Below, in pieces: positions 56,510 to 64,000 of a stretch of DNA of 64,000 nucleotides (position 1 is the stretch's first letter; the number at the start of each line of letters is the position of its first letter). The position numbers and the translations under genes are program-made. The DNA comes from Aspidapion aeneum (lineage: Eukaryota; Arthropoda; Insecta; Coleoptera; Brentidae): contig OY755042.1 in assembly GCA_963576565.1 (NCBI GenBank), positions 15,351,272-15,415,271 on the forward strand. Direction: 5' to 3'. The notes beneath the pieces were generated by a model. It was given only the letters and a program-made list of their open reading frames with translations, did no database searches and had not been told where the DNA came from.

Positions 56510-57217
56510 TCTATTGATTTAAGATTATGTTGTCACTTAAAACTTTATTACATTCCTAAAAAAGCAGAAATTGCACCACAAGTTGTTTTATCTTAATTCG
56601 CTTAAGAATTAGAAACTTTAAAAAGCTTATTAACTTTGTAAATTTTTAAATAAATTAATATTTTTCAAACAAGGTGTTAATCGAACGCGTTTTAAAATGT
56701 TCTTAGTAACCTTATAGTGTTCAGCCAATAATACGAGCTTAAAAAATACTCAGTAGTAAAAATGTTGGTACTATACATGGTTTTTATTTGATGTCATTAT
56801 ATCATAGTTTTGAACAGTAAAAAGGGATGCACGAACTCATAGCTCCGTGGATATTGAACCGAATTTTAAAACGATTAAAATTTTGAATAATAAACGAAAC
56901 CTATCTTTTTAAACAAGGTATCACAGGACTTTTCTCATTTAAAAATTTGTTAGTGGCCTTATAGATCAAGGTTAATCTAATGGTCACAAAAATATGCCAG
57001 GAAGCAGTGAAAGTATTATTAGTAAACATATATTGAATTTTAAGTCGCTATCTAACTCCATCCAAAAATAGCAGGAGGCGAATACTTGTTACGTCCGGCG
57101 TGTCCGTACTGTATATTTTTAAACTAAAACTATATTAATGCTGGTGCTTAAAACTAACCTTGCTTAAATTATAGTAACCACAAAGCGCATAATCTAAAAA
57201 AAAATCTCCCATTTCAG

Positions 57218-57541
57218 CACCACTTCCAGAGCCGGTCAACCCTTGTATTCCCTCACCTTGCGGATCAAATGCCCAATGTAGAGAACAAAATGGTGCAGGC
57301 TCGTGCACTTGTTTACCCGATTATATTGGAAATCCTTACGAGGGTTGTAGACCAGAATGTGTCCTTAGTTCTGACTGCCCATCTACCAAAGCTTGTATAA
57401 GAAACAAATGTATAGATCCTTGCCCTGGCACTTGCGGACAAAATGCAAATTGTTTTGTTGTGAATCATTTACCTAGCTGTACATGCATTCAAGGATTTAC
57501 TGGGGACCCCTTCAGTTTTTGCAGTTATATTATTGAAGAAC
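57218..57541 (+). CDS. dp: dumpy exon 47 (unit C, round 7)
   Basis: One unit, linker PLPEPVNPC, NGAGSC, GNPYEGC, ACIRNKC, NHLPSC, ending YIIEER. The following 60-nt intron is 3n and stop-free. Confidence 0.9.
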
Positions 57542-57601
57542 GTAAGATATTTAACACATATGAAAATTTGACAAAAAAATCTAACGATTTCTTTGTTGTA
57601 G

Positions 57602-57919
57602 CGATAAAACAAGATGTTCCTCAAAATCCTTGTCAACCATCTCCATGTGGACCTAATAGCCAATGTCGCGAGGTTAATGGCCAAGCAGTATGTTCATGTT
57701 TACCTGAATATATTGGCAACCCTCCCTCGTGCCGACCTGAATGCGTGGTTAGCTCAGAGTGTAGCTTAGACAAAGCCTGCATAAACTTTAAATGTAAAGA
57801 TCCGTGCCCAGGCACTTGCGGTATCAATGCTAAATGTTCAGTTATTAATCATAGTCCAATATGTTCATGCTCATCCGGACATTCTGGCGATCCATTTACT
57901 AGATGCTATCCTATTCCAA
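57602..57919 (+). CDS. dp: dumpy exon 48 (unit D, round 7)
   Basis: One unit, QAVCSC, NPPSC, DPY ECVVSSEC...ACINFKC, SGDPFTRC, CYPIP. Confidence 0.9.
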
Positions 57920-57981
57920 GTAAGTTAATGTAAAAATAATTAAAATTTAACACATTTTGTTAATAATATTCTTGTTTTTAG

Positions 57982-58611
57982 AAGAACCTCCGATACCTAT
58001 TGTAATCCGTGATCCATGCAATCCTTCTCCATGCGGGCAAAATTCTGAGTGTAGAAATATGGGCGGTTCGCCAGCCTGTTCATGCCTCCGTGATTACTTT
58101 GGAAATCCACCGAATTGTCGTCCAGAATGTGTAATAAATTCTGAATGTGCTAGTAATCTCGCTTGTATTAGACAAAAGTGTGTTGATCCATGTCCCGGAT
58201 CTTGTGGCTACGGAGCATTGTGTACCGTAATTAATCACAATCCAACATGCACTTGCCCTGATCAATACACGGGTGATCCGTTTACATCATGTATATTTAA
58301 AGCTCCTGAACCAGTAGTCGAATCTGACCCATGTAACCCGACACCGTGCGGTGCAAACACACAATGCAATGATGGCGTATGCACATGCTTACCAGAATAC
58401 CAAGGGGACCCATATAGAGGTTGTCGACCCGAGTGTATTTTAAATAACGACTGTCCTTGGAACAAGGCATGTATTAGAAAAAAATGTATTGATCCCTGCC
58501 CAGGAACTTGTGGAACCAATGCAGAATGCGCAGTTACCAATCATATTCCTATCTGTTCCTGCTTAAATGGATATACTGGCAATGCATTTGTTATATGCAA
58601 CCTTGTACCTG
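57982..58611 (+). CDS. dp: dumpy exon 49 (units E+F, round 7)
   Basis: Two fused units. E: SPACSC, NPPNC, ACIRQKC, NHNPTC. F: C-N-D-G-V-C, GDPYRGC, ACIRKKC, GNAFVIC. Confidence 0.9.
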
Positions 58612-58681
58612 GTAAGTTTACGTTCAGAAGATTCTTAAGACATTCTTTATGAAAAAAACCTTATGAATATAAATATTTTAG

Positions 58682-58987
58682 CGACTATTCCATCAAACCC
58701 CTGTAACCCGTCTCCATGTGGCCCCAACAGTCAGTGTAGAGAACTTAATGGTCAAGCTGTGTGTTCATGTGTTCCTGGATTTATTGGAAGCCCACCAACT
58801 TGTAGACCCGAATGTATAACTTCATCGGAATGCCCATTAGATAAGGCCTGTCTTAATCAGAAATGCATTGACCCTTGTCCTGGTACATGTGGTATTAATG
58901 CCTTGTGCCAGGTGGTCAATCACAACCCCATATGTAGTTGTAGACAAAGCTACACTGGAGATCCATTTGTTAGATGTCTAATAATCC
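58682..58987 (+). CDS. dp: dumpy exon 50 (unit A, round 8)
   Basis: One unit, QAVCSCVPGFIG, SPPTC, DPY ECITSSEC...ACLNQKC, ending CLIIR. The intron after it is only 54 nt, 3n and stop-free. Confidence 0.9.
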
Positions 58988-59041
58988 GTAAGATTTCTCA
59001 AATACAAAATCTTATAAGTTTTTTAACACATACTCTTTTAG

Positions 59042-59356
59042 GTGAAGAACCTATTGTACAGCAAAATCCTTGTAATCCATCTCCATGTGGTCTAAATGCT
59101 ATTTGTAAAGAAATTCACGGTTCTCCTTCATGCTCTTGCCTCCCAGAAAATTTGGGTACACCACCAAATTGTAGACCTGAATGCATTAGCCACTCTGATT
59201 GTGGAAGTAATCTTGCTTGTATCAATCAAAAGTGCAAAAACCCATGTCCAGGAGTTTGTGGCCAAAATGCTGTATGTAGAGTAGTTTCTCATATCCCCAA
59301 CTGTATCTGCTTAGAAGGATTTTATGGGGATCCATTTTCATATTGTACTCAACAAA
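59042..59356 (+). CDS. dp: dumpy exon 51 (unit B, round 8)
   Basis: One unit, SPSCSC, TPPNC, DPY ECISHSDC...ACINQKC, NPCPGVCG, SHIPNC, YGDPFSYC. Donor GTATGT. The next intron is 63 nt, 3n and stop-free. Confidence 0.9.
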
Positions 59357-59419
59357 GTATGTCAATGTCGTTAATTTTTAGAAATAATACTTTTTGTTTT
59401 AACTCAACTATTTTTGTAG

Positions 59420-59740
59420 CACTTCCAGTTGAGGTAGAGAAGACCACCCCATGCATTCCATCTCCCTGTGGTAGCAATGCAATTTGCAAGGAATATAATA
59501 ATGCTGGCTCATGTACTTGTTTAGCTGATTATGTTGGAAACCCATATGAGGGATGTAGGCCTGAATGTAGCGTCAATTCTGATTGTGCTTCTAATAAGGC
59601 TTGTATTAGGAATAAATGTATCGATCCCTGTCCTGGAACATGTGGGCAAAATGCTGAATGTCAAGTAGTTAATCATGTACCTATATGCACTTGCTTCCCG
59701 CGATTTACTGGAGATGCATTCCGATACTGTTTCCTGGAAC
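59420..59740 (+). CDS. dp: dumpy exon 52 (unit C, round 8)
   Basis: One unit, NNAGSC, GNPYEGC, ACIRNKC, FTGDAFRYC. The next intron is 57 nt, 3n and stop-free. Confidence 0.9.
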
Positions 59741-59797
59741 GTAAGTTTATATCTTGTTCGGCAAAAATTTATACCGCTTATAAACTAATATTTTTAG

Positions 59798-60754
59798 CTG
59801 TTGTCGAAGATGTTATTCAAAATCCATGTCAGCCATCACCATGCGGGCCTAATAGTCAGTGTAGGGAAGTCAATAGTCAGGCGGTTTGTTCCTGTTTACC
59901 TGAGTATATTGGAAGCCCTCCAGCATGCAAACCGGAATGCACTTTAAGTACTGAATGTGCCCAGAACCAAGCATGTGTTAACCAAAAATGCCAAGATCCT
60001 TGCCCAGGAACCTGCGGCTTGAATACCAAATGTCAAGTTATTAAACATAGTCCGATATGCAGCTGTTCGAATGATTACACCGGAGATCCATTTACCAGAT
60101 GCTATCCTATGCCTACAAAAGTTGAGCCGGCTGTGGAACACATTTTCCAAGACCCTTGCGTTCCATCTCCATGTGGTCCAAATAGTCAATGTCGTGATGT
60201 TGGTGGAAATCCATCATGCTCCTGTCTACCAACTTATTTAGGAGTTCCTCCAAATTGTCGACCAGAATGCACAATTAATTCAGAATGTTCAATGAATCTA
60301 GCTTGTATAAGACAAAAATGTATTGATCCGTGTCCCGGCTCTTGTGGCTCCGGTGCTATATGTTCAGTTATTAACCATACACCAACTTGTACTTGTCAAG
60401 ATGGATATTCTGGTGATCCATTTACCCACTGTTTTGTTAAGAAAGAACCAATTCAACCATTAGAAACGGATCCCTGCAATCCATTCCCATGTGGTCACAA
60501 TGCTCAATGTGCCAGCGGAATTTGTTCTTGTCTACCAGAATATCAAGGTGACCCATACAGAGGGTGTAGACCAGAATGCGTACTGAATAATGATTGTCCT
60601 AAAAACAATGCTTGTATCAAGAACAAGTGCATTGATCCTTGCCCTGGAACATGTGGCACCAATGCAGAATGTTCAGTAATAAATCATATTCCAAGCTGTT
60701 CATGTCTAGCAGGATTTACTGGAAATGCTTTTGTACTATGTTCACCGATACCAG
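59798..60754 (+). CDS. dp: dumpy exon 53 (units D+E+F fused, round 8)
   Basis: A 957-nt exon. D: QAVCSC, PPACKPEC, ACVNQKC. E: NPSCSC, VPPNC, ACIRQKC. F: NPFPCGHNAQC (Phe before PCG), C-A-S-G-I-C, GDPYRGC, GNAFVLC. Donor GTACGA at 60755. Confidence 0.9.
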
Positions 60755-60832
60755 GTACGATATCGAAGAATATTAGTTTTTTGACGCCTTACGTTTGTAA
60801 TTTTGATAACTATCTAAATTAAATTATTTTAG

Positions 60833-61138
60833 TTGAAATACCTAAGAATCCTTGTCAACCTTCACCATGTGGTCCAAACAGTCAATGTCGCGAAATAAAT
60901 GGTCAAGCCGTCTGCTCCTGTGTACCAGGCTATTTCGGAAGTCCTCCCGCTTGTAGACCAGAATGTGTAACGTCCTCAGAGTGTTCATTAGACAAATCTT
61001 GTGTAAATCAAAGATGTATAGATCCATGTCCTGGTACTTGTGGGCTTAATGCTAATTGTCAAGTAGTTAACCATAACCCAATATGTAGCTGTCCACCTGG
61101 ACAGACTGGAGATCCATTTACCAGATGTTTCACTATAC
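60833..61138 (+). CDS. dp: dumpy exon 54 (unit A, round 9)
   Basis: One unit found by consensus. QAVCSCVPGYFG, SPPAC, DPY ECVTSSEC...SCVNQRC, PPGQTGDPFTRC, ending CFTIR. Confidence 0.9.
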
Positions 61139-61240
61139 GTAAGCATTTATCTTCATGCTAATTTATAGTAATATTAATTTTTATGTTATTGTCGTATTTC
61201 AAAGAAAGTGTCAAAAAATATATCAAAATATGTATTTTAG

Positions 61241-61888
61241 GCGAGGAACCAGTTCAGCAACCACAAAATCTCTGCCAACCCTCACCATGTGGGCCCCACT
61301 CCCAGTGTAAAATAATAAGAGACTTACCATCGTGCTCCTGTCTTACCGAATTTATCGGAACCCCACCAAATTGTAGACCGGAATGTAGCAGCAATAGCGA
61401 ATGCCCATCCACACAAGCTTGTATCAATAATAAATGCAAAGACCCTTGCCCCGGCGTATGCGGATTAAACACAGAATGTAGGGTTATCAGTCATACTCCT
61501 AACTGCGTCTGTTTACCAGGCTTTGAGGGCAATCCCTTTGTGCAGTGTGTTAAAAAAATTGAACAAGTTTTTGAGGACAGACCAACTCCATGTATACCTT
61601 CACCATGTGGAGCTAATGCAATTTGCAGAGAACAAAATGGTGCTGGCTCTTGTTCTTGCTTACCCGATTATCTTGGAAATCCATACGAGGGTTGTAGACC
61701 GGAGTGTACCTTAAACTCAGATTGTGCTTCCAATCGAGCTTGTATTAATCAGAAATGCAAAGATCCATGCCCAGGTACATGTGGCCAAAATGCTGAATGT
61801 AATGTTATTAATCACCTTCCATCATGTGTCTGTATATCTGGATTTACTGGAGATCCATTCCGATATTGCAATATTATTGTAGAACAAC
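61241..61888 (+). CDS. dp: dumpy exon 55 (units B+C fused, round 9)
   Basis: Two fused units found by consensus. B: NLCQPSPCGPHSQC (Leu before Cys1), LPSCSC, TPPNC, ACINNKC, SHTPNC. C: NGAGSC, GNPYEGC, ACINQKC, FRYC. The next intron is 57 nt, 3n and stop-free. Confidence 0.9.
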
Positions 61889-61945
61889 GTAAGTTACTAA
61901 ATCACATATCTTGTATATCTTTGCTTAATAAACATAAACTTTTAG

Positions 61946-62260
61946 CGGTATTGGCGGAACCAACAAATCCCTGTCAACCATCCCCATGTGGACCCAATAG
62001 TCAATGTCGCGAATTCAATGGTCAAGCAGTTTGTTCATGCTTACCCGATTATACTGGTAGTCCCCCTGCTTGTAGACCCGAATGCACCGGAAGCTCCGAA
62101 TGTGCTCAAACCAAGGCTTGCATAAATCTAAAATGTATTGATCCTTGTCCAGGAACTTGTGGACTTAACGCAAAATGTCATGTTATTAATCATAGTCCCA
62201 TATGCTCTTGTGAACTCGACTATACTGGAGATCCGTTTACAAGATGTTATCCAATTCCAG
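61946..62260 (+). CDS. dp: dumpy exon 56 (unit D, round 9)
   Basis: One unit found by consensus. QAVCSC, SPPAC, DPY ECTGSSEC...ACINLKC, TGDPFTRC, CYPIP. Donor GTATGT. The next intron is 63 nt, 3n and stop-free. Confidence 0.9.
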
Positions 62261-62323
62261 GTATGTTTTTATATCTTAAAAAAAAAGTTTCCTTGGAATT
62301 ACGTTTTTTGCATTTATTTTCAG

Positions 62324-63268
62324 CTTTATCACCTCCCGAACAGCCACAAATTATAAAAAATCCATGTGTTCCTTCCCCGTGTGGGCCAAACAGTCAATGC
62401 AATGATATTGGTGGATCGCCATCTTGCACATGTTTACCAAACTATCAAGGAATTCCGCCAAATTGTAGACCAGAGTGTAGTATAAATTCTGAATGTCCCA
62501 GTAGTCAGGCATGTATAAACCAGAAATGTAGAGATCCCTGCCCAGGCTCATGCGGTTCTGGGGCATTATGTAGTGTTCAAAATCATGTCCCAATATGTGT
62601 GTGTCCCGAAGGCTATATGGGGGATCCATTTACTTATTGTACAATAAAACCAATTATCCAAGAACCGCAAGAAACAGATCCATGTAATCCTTCGCCTTGC
62701 GCATCCAACGCTCAATGCAATAACGGAGTTTGTACTTGTTTACCCGAATACCAAGGCGATCCCTATAAAGGTTGTCGACCAGAATGTGTGCTTAACAACG
62801 ATTGTTCAAGAGACAAGGCTTGTATTAGGAATAAGTGTGTTGACCCATGTCCCGGTATCTGCGGGCAAAATGCGGAATGCTCAGTTATTAATCATATCCC
62901 AGTTTGCACCTGTGTTCAAGGATACAGTGGCAATGCATTTACATACTGTCAACAAATACCGCCAGAAATACCTAAAAATCCTTGCAATCCTTCACCTTGT
63001 GGACCCAATAGTCAATGCAGAGAAATCAACAACCAAGCAATTTGTTCCTGTGTACCTGGATATATCGGAAATCCTCCTGCCTGTAGGCCTGAATGTGTAT
63101 CTAGTTCCGAATGCCAACTAAATAAAGCATGTTTAAATCAGAAATGCATAGATCCATGCCCAGGAACTTGCGGCCTAAATGCTCTTTGTCAAGTTGTTAA
63201 TCATAATCCAATATGTAGCTGTCCATTAAGATTTGAAGGAGATCCATTTACACGATGCCTTCCCATAA
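62324..63268 (+). CDS. dp: dumpy exon 57 (units E+F+A fused)
   Basis: A 945-nt exon found by consensus. E: SPSCTC, IPPNC, ACINQKC. F: NPSPCASNAQC, where Ala replaces the nearly invariant Gly after Cys2, C-N-N-G-V-C, CPGICG. A (round 10): QAICSC, NPPAC, ACLNQKC, FTRC. The next intron is 60 nt, 3n and stop-free. Confidence 0.9.
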
Positions 63269-63328
63269 GTAAGTTTTTAGATTATGTTTTTGTTTCATTT
63301 TATGATATAAATGTGACACTAATTTTAG

Positions 63329-63643
63329 GGGAACCAGTTGAGCAAGTGAATCCTTGTTATCCTTCACCTTGCGGGCCAAATTCGATATGCAAGGAAATCC
63401 AAAAGTCTCCGTCATGTTCATGTTTGCCGGAATTCATCGGTTCACCACCAAATTGTAAACCAGAATGTATAAACAATGCTGAGTGCGCTAACCACTTAGC
63501 TTGTATAAACCAAAAATGTAAAGATCCGTGCCCAGGAATTTGTGGTCAAAATGCTGAATGTAGGGTTGTGAGTCATACACCGAATTGTGAGTGTGTACCT
63601 GGATATGAAGGCAATCCATTTGTCCAGTGTATTTTATACGAAG
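63329..63643 (+). CDS. dp: dumpy exon 58 (unit B, round 10)
   Basis: One unit found by consensus. SPSCSC, SPPNCKPEC, ACINQKC, CPGICG, SHTPNC, GNPFVQC. Donor GTAAAA at 63644; the 57-nt intron is 3n and stop-free. Confidence 0.9.
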
Positions 63644-63700
63644 GTAAAAATTATTTAACATACTTAAATGACGTTTATTCTAAATTACTGATAATTTTAG

Positions 63701-64000
63701 CCCCCAAACCCGCTGAGCATATTAATCCTTGTTTCCCTTCACCGTGTGGTACAAATGCAGTGTGTAGGGAACATGGAAATGCGGGATCATGTACTTGCAT
63801 TGAAGACTATATCGGAAATCCTTATGAAGGATGTAGACCTGAATGTGTCATCAATAGCGATTGTCCATCAAACAAGGCTTGTATTAAAAATAAATGTTTG
63901 GATCCCTGTCCTGGTACTTGTGGACAAAATGCCGAATGCCAAGTTATTAATCATTTGCCACAATGTACTTGTATTTCGGGCTATAGTGGAGATCCATTCA
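63701..64000 (+). CDS. dp: dumpy exon 59 (unit C, round 10), runs off the right edge
   Basis: Nearly complete unit: NPCFPSPCG, NAGSC, GNPYEGC, DPY ECVINSDC...ACIKNKC, EGF2 up to SGDPF at the window edge. It follows B, as the six-unit order predicts. Confidence 0.9.

Larger units (their letters stand above)
54021..57217 (+). other. intron, 3.2 kb
   Basis: Between B and C, the normal order. Holds a tandem array (54050-55620) and M3 copy 2 (56226-56509). 55621-56225 and 56510-57217 are AT-rich with nothing I can name, although 57130-57185 again resembles the tandem unit (GCTTAAAACTAACCTTGCTTAAAT). Confidence 0.65.
1..64000 (+). other. dp: dumpy (dp) gene body, internal segment (59 exons)
   Basis: Dumpy is a giant apical extracellular matrix filament protein of insects that links epithelia and tendon cells to cuticle. 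Seen here: about 86 tandem units of EGF-DPY-EGF, each with 16 cysteines. EGF1 has the form NPC-x-PSPCG...C-x8-C-x-C...PPNC; the DPY module is a CRPEC...SEC...ACINxKC stretch of 21 residues with four cysteines; EGF2 runs from DPCPGTCG to GDPFTRC. The DPY module is the family hallmark and separates this from Notch, fibrillin or other EGF proteins. All exons are on the plus strand, joined by phase-1 GT-AG introns, and the unit order continues across every large intron, which argues for one gene rather than several. The N-terminus, ZP domain and membrane anchor of dumpy are outside the window. The DPY-EGF array is known to form stiff disulfide-rich filaments; that function is inferred by homology. 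Confidence 0.92.

Overview
The whole window lies inside one giant gene on the plus strand: an internal part of an insect dumpy (dp) orthologue, the very large cysteine-rich extracellular matrix protein that anchors epidermis and tendon cells to apical matrix and cuticle. I find 59 exons (first and last cut by the window edges), about 27.2 kb of coding sequence or roughly 9,000 residues. They encode about 86 copies of one unit of about 105 residues: EGF, then a 21-residue DPY module (C-R-P-E-C ... C ... A-C-I-N-x-K-C), then a second EGF, 16 cysteines in all. No signal peptide, PIGSFEAST-like region, ZP domain, transmembrane segment, promoter or poly(A) site is present, so both gene ends lie outside. 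AT-rich introns, GT-AG splice sites, many short introns (54-100 nt) and insect-type repeats indicate an insect; a beetle is possible but I cannot prove the order.

Units fall into recognisable types, used as labels below. A and D: EGF1 with QAVCSC; A usually ends in L-x-I-R, D in CYPIP. B and E: EGF1 with P-S/A-CSC and PPNC; B often has SHTPNC, E has ACIRQKC and PTCTCPEGY. C: NGAGSC and GNPYEGC. F: a shortened EGF1 (Cys3-Cys4 spacing 4 residues instead of 8), GDPYRGC and GNAF. From 1 to about 7.3 kb the order is a three-unit repeat B-C-D, mostly one unit per exon. From 7.3 to 17.4 kb lies a transition: a seven-unit intronless exon, a three-unit exon broken by a 200-N gap, and one unit split by a 2.2 kb intron. 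From 23.5 kb to the end the order is a six-unit higher-order repeat A-B-C-D-E-F (about 630 residues), running through about ten rounds. The order never breaks across the large introns, so no exon seems to be missing. All introns are phase 1 and all complete exons are multiples of three.

The long introns (0.6-6.2 kb) hold repeats: five copies of a ~730 bp hairpin-ended repeat with (GTCT)n (called HP here), three copies of a ~490 bp repeat (CT2), Tc1/mariner-like and other MITEs, three kb-scale foldback structures (18.2-19.2, 32.6-37.0 and 49.5-52.4 kb), a near-perfect 129-bp-arm hairpin at 51.3-51.5 kb, three tandem arrays with ~140-450 bp periods, and decayed transposase and LINE tails. No RNA gene, CRISPR array or second protein gene was found.

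The most informative observations are the nested 3/6-unit repeat and the recurring pattern of fused exons, the evidence that the assembly gap is spurious, the single intron inside an EGF module, the excess of stop-free 3n introns near the right end, one CpG-rich exon, and the foldback structures with nested insertions.
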